Below are positions 34,522 to 43,334 of a DNA stretch of 48,036 nt, piece by piece. The stretch is from Bacteroidales bacterium (lineage in GTDB: Bacteria; Bacteroidota; Bacteroidia; Bacteroidales; PUMT01): contig SLOE01000074.1 in NCBI GenBank assembly GCA_007132715.1, positions 1 to 48,036 on the forward strand. The letters run 5' to 3'. Numbering within the stretch: position 1 is the stretch's first letter; every line of letters begins with the position of its first letter. The notes under the pieces are model-generated. The model saw only the letters and a program-made list of their open reading frames with translations. It did not search any database and was not told the DNA's origin. The position numbers and the translations under genes were made by a program.

Positions 34522-35790
34522 TCATTCGTACCTTCGCTGGTGGAACCAGAAATCATAAAGCGAAAGGCTGATATTGAACATCACGTAGTTTTCTCTGATG
34601 AGGTTATGCTCAAGAGTGCCCCTTCGGCCAATGTCTACCGAGAAGTTAAAAGTGGTCCTGGTGTTGCCGTATGGTATCCCGAGCCCGATTGTCATACCGT
34701 AGTCATTAAGCTGTTGCCCCCTGAGCTGCAGGTAGGTGTCAGTATAATGAAATCCGAGCCGGTAATGAACCCTCCTCCATATACTCCTGAAGTCAGAATA
34801 ATCAGGGGTATACTGTGCCCCGACCCTGACCGATGAGCTGTTGACCAGGGAATCATGCTGCTGGTCGAGAAAGCTCGCTTCAGACCACTGCTGGATTGAG
34901 TAATCTGCTCCTACCAGGAACTTGTTCTGCTTTCCGAATGAGAATCCTGCACCGTACCTGGCAGGCAGTTCAATATGGCTGGTTGCAGCCACATAATTAT
35001 GGACAGTATCACGTGCCTGCCCGACAGGTGTGGTCAGTTCATTTATGATAAGCCAGTCCCTGTCAGCCTTTAGAGGGGTTTTGTTTTCATACACAACACC
35101 CAGGGTATAGTGGTAATCTTCCATCAGCCTGTTTGAGTATTGCAGCCCGTATCTTAAATGAAAGTCGCCTACGACGGCCCTGGATTTGCTTCTTACGGAG
35201 AAATTGTTTTCTGAAGCCAGGAAGAGAAGCTCTCTGGACTGGTTAAGTGAACCAAACATATATGACACATTGACACCGGCATAGATGTTACTTGTCAGCC
35301 TGATGGCATTTCCCAGGAAGAACTGGTTGATGCCGCCGGAACCTTCGTAATAGTGCTCTGACTGACCGGCAAGATCAACGTCAATGATGTTGTAACCCAT
35401 CTTGCTGTATGGTACAAGTCCGATATTTGTCTTCCACCACCGTGAGAGCGGAAAGCCTATTGCAAGATGACTTAGTGTAATGTTGCCAACATTGTGCGTA
35501 CCTTCGGAACCCTTTAACTGCATGGTGTTTCCCGCAAGACCTGTTGAAAAGATGAACGACATTGTGTCCTGGGCAGCGGCGGCGGCCGGGTTCATGTAGT
35601 TTATATGGTTATTTTCCCGGAGTCCGTAACCAATTCCTCCCATACCATGGTTACGCCCAAACCCTTCCCTTGCAATATCGCCTATACCGAATCGGGAGTA
35701 AGGGGAATATGAGTTATTTTGTGCCTCTGCTATAGGACCAATGAAGAGCGCTGACAAAAACAGTATTAAGTATTTACTTTTTGCTGACAT
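34522..35790 (-). CDS. outer-membrane beta-barrel protein, Bacteroidetes type
   Basis: A 422-residue exported protein. A signal peptide (about 1-23, ending AEAQ) is followed by NSYSPYSRFGIGDIAREGFGRNHGMGGIGYG, a conserved start of a Bacteroidetes OMP family with some likeness to FadL/PorV-type barrels. Beta-barrel features include alternating hydrophobic strands and a terminal aromatic-rich stretch (FNISLSLYDFWF). The substrate is unknown. It overlaps the coaX end by 17 bases. The coaX-OMP-lptC order is common in the phylum. Confidence 0.78.
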   Translation of the reverse strand: MSAKSKYLILFLSALFIGPIAEAQNNSYSPYSRFGIGDIAREGFGRNHGMGGIGYGLRENNHINYMNPAAAAAQDTMSFIFSTGLAGNTMQLKGSEGTHNVGNITLSHLAIGFPLSRWWKTNIGLVPYSKMGYNIIDVDLAGQSEHYYEGSGGINQFFLGNAIRLTSNIYAGVNVSYMFGSLNQSRELLFLASENNFSVRSKSRAVVGDFHLRYGLQYSNRLMEDYHYTLGVVYENKTPLKADRDWLIINELTTPVGQARDTVHNYVAATSHIELPARYGAGFSFGKQNKFLVGADYSIQQWSEASFLDQQHDSLVNSSSVRVGAQYTPDYSDFRSIWRRVHYRLGFHYTDTYLQLRGQQLNDYGMTIGLGIPYGNTRTTFNFSVDIGRRGTLEHNLIRENYVMFNISLSLYDFWFHQRRYE

Positions 35791-36508
35791 TATGATTTAG
35801 TATTGCATTCAAACCTGTTAAGACCAGATCAGGATCCACAAAGATGGTGCTTTTTACTTTTTTATCAAAGTAACCGGCATCGCCACCTGTAAAAATAATG
35901 ACCGGGTCAGTGTATTTTTGTTTTATTATGCCGATATATGTTTCAATTTCATACAGTATTCCGTTAACAACTCCCCAGGCGATCGAGTTTTCAGTATTAT
36001 CTGCAATGAATCCCGTTCCATCAGGAGGGGATACCAGCGGAAGTTTCCCGGTAAATTCGTGCAGGGCCCGAAACCGCATACTGATCCCCGGCGAGATGTT
36101 GCCTCCCAGGTACCTTCCTTGCTCATCAACCAGGTCGAATGTAACCGCCGTACCGGCATCAACAACCAGAACGTTTCTACCCGGGTAATTATTGCGGGCA
36201 CCTGCAACTGCTGCCAGACGATCTTTCCCGAGAGTTGCCGGGGTCCTGTAAAGGTTTGTTACCGGCACCTCAGTATCATCATCCAGCATGATAACAAAGG
36301 GGAAACTCTCATTCAGGTATCCAAAGAGTGTTATATCACCTGCCCTGACAGAACAGAGGATAACATTTTCTATGCCGTGCCACCTGTTTTTAATAAGATC
36401 AGTCTGTTCTTTTCCAAATTGTTCCCGCCGGAATCTTTCAATTATTTTCTGCTGACTGAAAACGGCTGCCTTCACTACCGAATTACCGATATCAATGCAC
36501 AGGTTCAT
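35774..36508 (-). CDS. coaX: type III pantothenate kinase CoaX
   Basis: A 244-residue kinase for the first step of coenzyme A synthesis, ASKHA fold. The phosphate-binding start CIDIGNSVVKAAVF, the TPATLGKDRLAAVAGA motif (residues about 89-103), the D117-A-G-T120 motif in VVDAGTAVTFDLV, and GGNISPGISMRFRALHEFTGKLP are the family landmarks. Length is normal. The start is the first ATG in frame. It is the first of a leftward set with the OMP, lptC and GldE-like genes. No clear promoter was found in the gap ahead of it. Confidence 0.95.
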   Translation of the reverse strand: MNLCIDIGNSVVKAAVFSQQKIIERFRREQFGKEQTDLIKNRWHGIENVILCSVRAGDITLFGYLNESFPFVIMLDDDTEVPVTNLYRTPATLGKDRLAAVAGARNNYPGRNVLVVDAGTAVTFDLVDEQGRYLGGNISPGISMRFRALHEFTGKLPLVSPPDGTGFIADNTENSIAWGVVNGILYEIETYIGIIKQKYTDPVIIFTGGDAGYFDKKVKSTIFVDPDLVLTGLNAILNHNVSKK

Positions 36509-36576
36509 AGTTGCATAAGCTTTTTGGAGATAAGTTCCTGCAGAACTGTTGAATCCTTTTTAGCGTTGTAAAAGTA

Positions 36577-36606
36577 TTCATTTGAACTGAACTTTTTATA
36601 CTTTTG
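36577..36606 (+). promoter_or_regulatory. promoter of the small OMP gene at 36707
   Basis: TACTTTTG (36599-36606) fully matches TAnnTTTG. TTC at 36577-36579 stands 19 bases upstream in place of TTG. It implies a leader of about 95 bases before the ATG. Confidence 0.5.
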
Positions 36607-36621
36607 ACAGTTGTTACATTA

Positions 36622-36674
36622 GGGCCGGTTGCCGGCCCGGGAATTATTGTTGCCGAAAATGCCCGGCAGCCGGG
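36622..36674 (+). promoter_or_regulatory. two GC-rich hairpins in the leader of the 36707 gene
   Basis: Hairpin 1: GGGCCGG (36622-36628), TTG loop, CCGGCCC (36632-36638), a perfect 7-bp stem. Hairpin 2: CCCGG (36662-36666), CAG loop, CCGGG (36670-36674). Neither has a T-run. They lie between the promoter and the ATG at 36707, so they may act on messenger stability or read-through. Confidence 0.5.
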
Positions 36675-36706
36675 ATAATCAAACTTAATTCAAAAATTTT
36701 AAAAAG

Positions 36707-37183
36707 ATGAAGAAGCGTATAATAATTCTGGCCACAGCAATGTTGTTCGCGGGAGGCGGACTCACCTCGTTTGGTCAGCTTTACGACACTGGTGTCGGAG
36801 CCAGACTTGGGTTTTTCAACGGACTGACAGTCAAGCATTTTCTGCAGGAAGGCAGGGCTGTTGAGGGTATTCTGTCAACCAGGTGGGACGGTTTTATCAT
36901 TACCGGTTTGTATCAGTTCCAGAAACCTCTTGCCGATATAGATAATCTTGAATGGTTCTACGGAGGAGGAGTACATGCCGGCTTCTGGCAGACCGGCAGG
37001 TATCATTTTGACGGGACTACCACCAGCGTAATAGGCCTGGATCTTATCCTGGGAGTTGAATATACAATTGAGGAGATACCCTTTTCGATAAGCCTGGACT
37101 GGAAACCGGCATTCAACATTATTGGCAACACCAACTGGTGGGGCGACGGTGCCGCATTATCGATACGCTATACCTTCAGGTAG
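36707..37183 (+). CDS. small outer-membrane beta-barrel candidate
   Basis: A 158-residue exported protein. The signal peptide (about 1-23) is followed by a mature part of about 135 residues with strand-like alternation: DTGVGARLGFFNGLTVKHF, EGILSTRWDGFIITGLYQF, WFYGGGVHAGFW, GLDLILGVEYTI and a terminal GAALSIRYTFR with the aromatic end typical of barrel proteins. The length suits an eight-stranded barrel. I do not recognise a named family. It has its own promoter and a structured leader, and its stop lies eight bases from the stop of the convergent next gene. Confidence 0.65.
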   Translation: MKKRIIILATAMLFAGGGLTSFGQLYDTGVGARLGFFNGLTVKHFLQEGRAVEGILSTRWDGFIITGLYQFQKPLADIDNLEWFYGGGVHAGFWQTGRYHFDGTTTSVIGLDLILGVEYTIEEIPFSISLDWKPAFNIIGNTNWWGDGAALSIRYTFR

Positions 37184-37191
37184 TTGGTATA

Positions 37192-38160
37192 TCAGAAAAA
37201 GCAGTAATCATAACGGTATAATACCTGGAACCGGTAGGTGGCGTAGTAGCTGTTGACGCTCAGCATGTTGCCATAGTTGTCGTATGAGTATTCCCTGGAG
37301 GAGTAATTTCCGGAGTTTTCATTATACCACGACTCCCTGACCAGTCTGGAACGGTCATCGTAACTGTATTGGTTGGTAACGGTTTCACGCCCCTGCCGGT
37401 CCACCTTAATGATCCTGTCAAGGAGCCCGTCTTCATAAACGAAGTTGTTCCTGAACATCATCTGATCACCCTGATAGTGCCTTTCACCAGTTTTAAGGCC
37501 GTTTTCCCACGAATACTCAACTTTTCTTACCAGGTTGCCCCGGTTATCATAATATGCTTCTGCAACCAGCTCGCCGTTCCCGTTACTTTCAAGGTGGATG
37601 GTCTCATTAACGGTATCGTCGGGCAGGACCACTGATATTTCAGTTATGTTGCCATTGTATGAAAAGAGCCTCTTTTCCTTCAGGGTTCTCCCTGAGGTAT
37701 AATGTATCTCTGAAGGCCTCCCTTCATTATCAAGGTGGTATGTGTTCCGGTAATCGCCAAGTCCGTCAAACCCCCATTCGGCAGTCCTGTTGCCTTTGTC
37801 ATCATAACCGGTCATTCTGCTGAATGTGACCCTTCCGCTTCGGCTGTCGTATACCACATATTCGGTTCTGTTGCCGTTATTGTCGTACCTGCTGGTGACT
37901 TTCCTTGTATCTTCCCCCTTTGAATTGTAGGAGATCTCTTCAACCTGGTGCCCATTGCTGTCGTACCTGGCATTCAGGCTTTTTGTTCCCTTTTCGGCCG
38001 GTTCATCGCCTCTTACCGGGTGGTTCCATTCGGTTACTCCCTTGATATGGTTCTCACGGATAAGGCTTTCGTTCAGCAATGAAAGGTTGCTTTGCGACCG
38101 CAGGTTTCCCGTCAGGGTATAAATGAACAGACATACAAGCAATACCGGTCTGGTTGCCAT
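37192..38160 (-). CDS. secreted YD/RHS-repeat-like protein
   Basis: A 322-residue exported protein with a signal peptide (about 1-22, ending LRSQ). Degenerate YD-type repeats follow across most of its length: ARYDSNGHQVEEISYNSKGE, SRYDNNGNRTEYVVYDSRSG, TGYDDKGNRTAEWGFDGLGD, AYYDNRGNLVRKVEYSW and YSYDDRSRLVRESWYNENSG. Such repeats form beta-shells in RHS/teneurin proteins. No toxin domain, DPxGL cleavage motif or carrier region is visible, so this is a stand-alone repeat protein rather than an effector. The C-terminus ends in YDYCFF. Function unknown. Confidence 0.65.
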   Translation of the reverse strand: MATRPVLLVCLFIYTLTGNLRSQSNLSLLNESLIRENHIKGVTEWNHPVRGDEPAEKGTKSLNARYDSNGHQVEEISYNSKGEDTRKVTSRYDNNGNRTEYVVYDSRSGRVTFSRMTGYDDKGNRTAEWGFDGLGDYRNTYHLDNEGRPSEIHYTSGRTLKEKRLFSYNGNITEISVVLPDDTVNETIHLESNGNGELVAEAYYDNRGNLVRKVEYSWENGLKTGERHYQGDQMMFRNNFVYEDGLLDRIIKVDRQGRETVTNQYSYDDRSRLVRESWYNENSGNYSSREYSYDNYGNMLSVNSYYATYRFQVLYRYDYCFF

Positions 38161-38315
38161 GACTAAACAGGTAATTATTATTGTTACATTCTGTTTTTAC
38201 TCTGTTTTCGATAATTTTGTTACATATTCAGTCATGTTTCCGTTGCTGCGGGTGACGTCCCGGCAGGAAATTTCCGGTCAGGGAGCCGGGGAGGAGTGAA
38301 GTTGAATATTTTTCC

Positions 38316-38331
38316 GGTCAGCCGGCTGACC
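38316..38331. repeat. perfect 16-bp palindrome over the mfd stop codon
   Basis: GGTCAGCCGGCTGACC is identical to its own reverse complement and includes the TGA of mfd (38318-38320). There is no T-run to make it an intrinsic terminator. Confidence 0.7.
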
Positions 38332-41300
38332 CGCGGGCTTCGGTTTCTAGCCGGCCAAGCAGATCTAGGGCTTTTTTTACAGAGCCGACATCACTGACTG
38401 TCATGGTAAGTTTATTGTTTCTTTCGCTGAGCCTGAAATGCTGTTGTTTCTGGATTGCCCCCAGTATACCCCGGAACAGTTCTGAGCTGTAATAGTGTGC
38501 TTCCTGGTTCGATATGAAAAATATGACCATCTTCCCGTTCCTGATCGAGATCTTTTCGAACCCAAGTCTCACAGCAACATGCCTGAGCCTTACAATATCG
38601 AACAGTTCTCTGCTCTGCTGTGGCGGAGACCCGAAACGGTCAACCAGGTCTGACACGAACCCTGAGAGAGCCTCTTCGTCCTGTGCGTTGTCAAGTATGC
38701 GGTACAACCTGATACGTTCACTGTTCCCGGGGATGTATTCTTCGGGAAGGAGCAACTCCAGGTCAGTATCTATCTGGCAGTCGCTGACAAACCTTGCTGC
38801 GCCGGCCGGCTGGGTTTCCTTTCTGCTGAACAGTTCGCTGAACTCGGTTTCGCGAAGCTCTCTCACAGTCTCATCAAGGATCTTATGGTAAGTCTCAAAA
38901 CCAATGTCGGCTATGAACCCGCTCTGCTCCCTGCCGAGGAGATTGCCGGCACCCCTGATATCCAGGTCCTGCATCGCGATATTGAACCCGCTTCCCAGTC
39001 CGGAAAACTCCTCAATAGCCCTGAGGCGCTGGCGGGCATCCCGTGTCATCGACTGGGGCGGGGGAACGAGCATGTAGCAGTAGGCCTTTTTGTTTGAGCG
39101 GCCCACCCTGCCTCTCAGCTGGTGCAGGTCACTCAGTCCGAACTGGTGGGCGTTGTTGATTATAATTGTGTTGGCATTGGGTATGTCAAGTCCCGATTCG
39201 ATAATAGTGGTTGATACAAGGACATCATATTTGCCGGAAATGAAACCGAGCATTATATTCTCAAGCCGGCTGCTCTCCATCTGGCCGTGTGCGCTTACTA
39301 TACGGATGCCGGGACAGTTTCTGGTGATTATTTCTTCAATGTCGGCAATATTCCTGACCCTGTTATGGATGAAGAACACCTGTCCTCCTCGCCTCGTTTC
39401 AAATTCGACAGCATCGCTGATGGTTTCAGTATCGAAACGGACTAAACGGGTTTCGATAGGGTGCCTGTTGGGCGGCGGGGTATTGATGATGGCCAGGTCC
39501 CTGGCCCCTGAAAGGGAGAACTGAAGTGTTCTGGGTATGGGGGTTGCCGTAAGTGTAAGGGTGTCAACATTGAATTTCAGATTTTTCAGTCTCTCCTTGA
39601 TGGCAACACCGAACTTCTGCTCCTCATCAATTATCAGCAGTCCCAGATCCCTGAACTTCACGTCTTTCCCAATGATGCGGTGAGTTCCTATAAGCACGTC
39701 TATTTTCCCTTCAGCAAGCCGGCCGATGATCTCCTTCTGTTTTCTGGCAGACCTGAAACGGCTGAGGTGCTCAACACTGCAGGGAAAGTCCTTCAGCCTC
39801 TCCAGGAAGGTATTGTAATGCTGCAAGGCAAGAATAGTGGTGGGTACCAGAAGTGCCACCTGCTTGCTGTCAGTAACCGCCTTGAAGGCAGCCCTGATGG
39901 CTACCTCGGTCTTTCCGAACCCGACATCTCCGCACACCAGCATATCCATGGGCATGGAAGCCTCCATCTGCTCCTTCACCATATTGGTAGCTTTAAGCTG
40001 GTCGGGGGTGTCTTCGTAAATAAATGAGGCCTCAAGCTCTTTCTGCAGATAGGAATCGGGTGAAAACCTGAAACCTTTTTCCATCTTGCGCCTGGCGTAA
40101 AGGTTTATCAGCTCCCTTGCCATTTCCTTCACCTTGCCTTTGGTCCTTTCCTTTACCTTCTGCCAGGCTCCCGTGCCAAGCTTGTTTATTTTCGGCGGGA
40201 TGCCCTCTTTGCCTTTGTACCTGGATATCCGGTGCAGGGAATGAATGCTTACGTAAAGGGTGTCGTTGTCTTTGTAAACCAGCTTGAGTGTCTCCTGGAG
40301 CCTGCCGTTAACCTCGATTTTCTCAAGTCCCCCGAACTTCCCTATGCCATGGTCAATGTGCACCACATAATCGCCGGGCTTAAGGTCCTGAAGGGTTTTG
40401 AGCGTGACAGATTCCTTTCTTTTAAAATCTTCTTTTATCCTGTAACGGTGATGCCTTTCGAATACCTGGTGGTCGGTGTAGCAGCAGATACGCAGGTCAT
40501 GATCGGTAAAACCCCGGTAAAGGCCCGACAGTACCGGGGTAAAAGGCACCGCGCCGTATATTTCGTTGAATATCTCACTGAGTCTTTCAAACTGTTTCTG
40601 GTTCTCAGAAAATATGTAGTTGGTGTATCCCTTTTCACTGTTGTCTGCGAGAGTCTCTGCAAGGAGTTCGAAATTCTTCCTGAAAGCGGGCTGGGGGGAG
40701 GTGTTGAACCCGATTGTATGTGCACTGCCGAAGAATGGTGATTGTCCGCTTTCAATCAATGAAAACTCCATCAGTTCTCTTTCAGTCTCATCCCTGCCGG
40801 CGAAAAACATCTCCTTATCAACGCCTTCGCCAGCCAGGTCTTCATTGTAAGCTGAAGGATCGGCAGCATCAAAAAGTTCTGAAATCCCTGCAAGAGCTAG
40901 TTCTGTTTCCCTTATCCATACAAGTGTCCTGTCGTCAAAAAGTGACAGCAGGGAACATGTTGAACCCGTTTGACCGGCCAACTGGCGGCCAATTCCGGTA
41001 TCGGGTATTATTGATATCGAATCGGTTTTTTTTTCTGATAACTGGGTCTCAATGTCGAAGTACCTGATGGTCTCGACCGTATCGCCGAAAAAGTCAATGC
41101 GGCACGGACGGTCGTCTGAAAATGAGAAAACATCGATTATACTTCCCCTGATAGCGAACTCTCCCGGCTCATATACAAAGTCGGTCTCCCTGAAACCGTA
41201 TTCAAGCAGCAGCTCAGTCAGGAAGCTCCGTGAAACGGCCTCTCCCTTTTTCAGTTCCATGCTTACCTGCTCAAGGGTTGTTTTTGGTATGACTTTCTCA

Positions 41301-41686
41301 AAAAGTGCTTCCGGGTAGGTCACTATTGCAGATGTGTTCCCGCCGCCTGAAAGGTGTCTGAGCACTTCTGTACGCTGTATCATGCCTGCCGCATCTGTTC
41401 TCTTTCCGGTAAGGGAAGGCCTGCGGGATGAGGGGAAAAAGAGAAGCTTTTGCCGGCCGCACAAGTTTTCAAGGTCATTCATAAAGTATGCAGCCTCCTC
41501 TTTATCACTAAGGATGAAAAGGCTGGTGCCCCGGCGTTTTTGCATGACGGCCGCCGCATACATTGAGAGTGAGGATCCTGCAAGGGCGCGCAGAAAGCAT
41601 CTTGCCGGACTCTCGTTGTCAAGAATCTCCAGCAGCCTGACCACTCCCTGGTGGCTGTCATACATGCATAACGGACTGTCCGGCAC
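38318..41686 (-). CDS. mfd: transcription-repair coupling factor Mfd
   Basis: A 1122-residue SF2 translocase that removes stalled RNA polymerase and recruits UvrA. The UvrB-like N-terminal module (about 1-340) is followed by the CarD-like polymerase-interacting domain (LKPGDYVVHIDHGIGKFGGLEKI, about 425-490). The helicase motors follow: Walker A in CGDVGFGKTE (about 583-592), LLIIDEEQKFGV, LTATPIPRTLQFSLSG and QLRGRVGRSNKKAYCYML. The TRCF C-terminal domain ends the protein. Length is close to E. coli Mfd. The first ATG in frame at 41686 gives a short extension before HQGVVRLLEIL. A promoter is visible upstream. Confidence 0.97.
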   Translation of the reverse strand: MPDSPLCMYDSHQGVVRLLEILDNESPARCFLRALAGSSLSMYAAAVMQKRRGTSLFILSDKEEAAYFMNDLENLCGRQKLLFFPSSRRPSLTGKRTDAAGMIQRTEVLRHLSGGGNTSAIVTYPEALFEKVIPKTTLEQVSMELKKGEAVSRSFLTELLLEYGFRETDFVYEPGEFAIRGSIIDVFSFSDDRPCRIDFFGDTVETIRYFDIETQLSEKKTDSISIIPDTGIGRQLAGQTGSTCSLLSLFDDRTLVWIRETELALAGISELFDAADPSAYNEDLAGEGVDKEMFFAGRDETERELMEFSLIESGQSPFFGSAHTIGFNTSPQPAFRKNFELLAETLADNSEKGYTNYIFSENQKQFERLSEIFNEIYGAVPFTPVLSGLYRGFTDHDLRICCYTDHQVFERHHRYRIKEDFKRKESVTLKTLQDLKPGDYVVHIDHGIGKFGGLEKIEVNGRLQETLKLVYKDNDTLYVSIHSLHRISRYKGKEGIPPKINKLGTGAWQKVKERTKGKVKEMARELINLYARRKMEKGFRFSPDSYLQKELEASFIYEDTPDQLKATNMVKEQMEASMPMDMLVCGDVGFGKTEVAIRAAFKAVTDSKQVALLVPTTILALQHYNTFLERLKDFPCSVEHLSRFRSARKQKEIIGRLAEGKIDVLIGTHRIIGKDVKFRDLGLLIIDEEQKFGVAIKERLKNLKFNVDTLTLTATPIPRTLQFSLSGARDLAIINTPPPNRHPIETRLVRFDTETISDAVEFETRRGGQVFFIHNRVRNIADIEEIITRNCPGIRIVSAHGQMESSRLENIMLGFISGKYDVLVSTTIIESGLDIPNANTIIINNAHQFGLSDLHQLRGRVGRSNKKAYCYMLVPPPQSMTRDARQRLRAIEEFSGLGSGFNIAMQDLDIRGAGNLLGREQSGFIADIGFETYHKILDETVRELRETEFSELFSRKETQPAGAARFVSDCQIDTDLELLLPEEYIPGNSERIRLYRILDNAQDEEALSGFVSDLVDRFGSPPQQSRELFDIVRLRHVAVRLGFEKISIRNGKMVIFFISNQEAHYYSSELFRGILGAIQKQQHFRLSERNNKLTMTVSDVGSVKKALDLLGRLETEARGSAG

Positions 41687-41758
41687 TTTGCAGTTAATTT
41701 ATAATTCTTATCTCACGCGGTATTACCAAAAAGATGGCTTCCGGCCGGTTTGCAGGTG

Positions 41759-41789
41759 CAAAACTAATTATTTTCGCTGACTATAACCA
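41759..41789 (-). promoter_or_regulatory. candidate mfd promoter
   Basis: TAGTTTTG (41766-41759 on the minus strand) fully matches TAnnTTTG. TGG (41789-41787) stands 20 bases upstream in place of TTG. The leader would be about 65 bases. Confidence 0.5.
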
Positions 41790-41863
41790 GCGATGCTTAA
41801 TGGGGAGAGCAAGTGGAGCCGGCCGGGTGATTACAGTCCATGGCCGAACTTTACTAAGCACCG

Positions 41864-41894
41864 CTGACAAATGCGGCTTAATTGGATAACTTTG
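41864..41894 (+). promoter_or_regulatory. aspartate kinase promoter
   Basis: TAACTTTG (41887-41894) fully matches TAnnTTTG. CTG (41864-41866) is 20 bases upstream in place of TTG. The ATG at 41922 follows after a short leader of about 20 bases. Confidence 0.55.
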
Positions 41895-41921
41895 CTGCAG
41901 TAAAACTGAAAAACTGAAGTC

Positions 41922-43193
41922 ATGATCGTATATAAATTCGGCGGAGCATCGGTGCGGTCGGCAGAGGCGATAAGGAACCTTGCCGGTATTGTTTCGGGCA
42001 GCGAAGGGGGACTTTTGCTTGTAATATCGGCATTCGGCAAGATGACCAACGCTCTTGAGAGCCTCCTTGAGAGCTGGTACAGGGGTAGCGGCGACAGGTA
42101 TTCAATGTTCAGGCAAATAAGGGATTACCATGAGGAGATAATCACATCACTGTTCGGAGAAGGGAGTGATTGTGTCATGAATGATTTCAACCGCCTTGCC
42201 TCCGAAATCGAGGTAATGCTGGAAGGTTCCCCCTCCGGGAACTATGATCCTGACTATGACCGGATGGTAAGCTTTGGCGAGCTGGCATCCACCAGAATAG
42301 TGAGTTCCTACCTGGAAAGCAGGGGAACTGGCACCTTTTGGGCCGATGCGCGTCAGTGGCTCATAACCGATAATACCCACAGGGAGGCCAATGTTGATTT
42401 TACCCTTTCGGGGGAAAGGCTCAGGAAGGTCTTGTCACAGGCAGGTGACAGGATCGTGGTGACCCAGGGGTTTATCGGCGGCACAAAGGATGGCACTGCC
42501 ACTACTCTCGGACGGGAGGGCTCGGACTACACTGCGGCCATAGCGGCAAACCTCCTTGAGGCGTCGTGCGTGACCGTCTGGAAGGATGTTACCGGAATTC
42601 TCACTGCCGATCCGCTCTATTATCCCGGTGCCGAAAAGCTGGATGAGATATCTTACCAGGAAGCGATAGAACTCTCATTTTACGGGGCCAAGGTAATTCA
42701 CCCCAAAACCATCAAGCCACTTCAAAACAAAAGCATTCCACTGTATGTTAAATCTTTTGATGATCCCGGCGGGTCAGGCACACTGATTCACGGCAATGCA
42801 GGTGCCGCAGAGTTAAGGCCTGTCCTTATTGTCAAGAAGGAACAGATGCTGGTGTCGCTCGCACCCAGGGACTTTTCATTCGTTGTGGAGGATTGCCTCA
42901 GCCGGATATTTGCCGTTTTTTTCAGGTATCGCATGAAGGTCAACCTTATTCAGCATTCGGCAATCAGCTTTACCATATGCATGGATAACGGCGGTCCGTT
43001 TGTAAGCCGGCTGCTGGATGACCTAAGGGGAGATTTCAGGGTGCTTTACAACAGCGGGCTTGAGCTTATTACGATCAGGCATTACACACAGGCCTCCATA
43101 AACGAGCATGTATCAAGGAGAGATGTCCTTGTGGAGCAGCGAAGCCGAAGCACGGTACAGTTTGTGGTCGGATGCCCCCACACCTCATCCTGA
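41922..43193 (+). CDS. monofunctional aspartate kinase
   Basis: A 423-residue aspartate kinase, first step of the lysine/diaminopimelate, threonine and methionine pathways. The N-terminal kinase motif is KFGGASV (residues 5-11) instead of the commoner KFGGTSV. VTQGFIGGTKDGTATTLGREGSDYTAAIAA is the nucleotide-binding region, and WKDVTGILTADPLYYPGAEKLDEISYQEA the substrate part. A C-terminal regulatory region (about 300-423) has the look of ACT domains. No homoserine dehydrogenase domain is fused. It supplies diaminopimelate for the MurE encoded in this window. Which isozyme (LysC or other) cannot be told. Confidence 0.92.
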   Translation: MIVYKFGGASVRSAEAIRNLAGIVSGSEGGLLLVISAFGKMTNALESLLESWYRGSGDRYSMFRQIRDYHEEIITSLFGEGSDCVMNDFNRLASEIEVMLEGSPSGNYDPDYDRMVSFGELASTRIVSSYLESRGTGTFWADARQWLITDNTHREANVDFTLSGERLRKVLSQAGDRIVVTQGFIGGTKDGTATTLGREGSDYTAAIAANLLEASCVTVWKDVTGILTADPLYYPGAEKLDEISYQEAIELSFYGAKVIHPKTIKPLQNKSIPLYVKSFDDPGGSGTLIHGNAGAAELRPVLIVKKEQMLVSLAPRDFSFVVEDCLSRIFAVFFRYRMKVNLIQHSAISFTICMDNGGPFVSRLLDDLRGDFRVLYNSGLELITIRHYTQASINEHVSRRDVLVEQRSRSTVQFVVGCPHTSS

Positions 43194-43222
43194 TCAGGAT
43201 ATTTCCGTTGCCGTCAGATAAT

Positions 43223-43269
43223 GGGCTGTGCTTACCCACTGTACCATGGTATGAGGTAATGGCACACCC
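43223..43269. terminator. long imperfect hairpin between aspartate kinase and hydroxyacid dehydrogenase genes
   Basis: Nested arms pair GGG (43223-43225) with CCC (43267-43269), TGTGC (43227-43231) with GCACA (43262-43266) and TTACC (43232-43236) with GGTAA (43255-43259). The centre TACCATGGTA (43242-43251) is self-complementary. It lies between convergent genes. No T-run follows, so a bidirectional terminator is only inferred. Confidence 0.4.
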
Positions 43270-43334
43270 TGTTAAGGCGAAAGATGGCAGGAGACCGGTG
43301 ATCGCCTGACGGGCCGTTCGGCAACAGAACGGGG

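Noticed and set aside
37192-38160. Rhs-type toxin or polymorphic effector
   Set aside because: The repeats are present but there is no C-terminal toxin, no cleavage motif and no immunity gene beside it.
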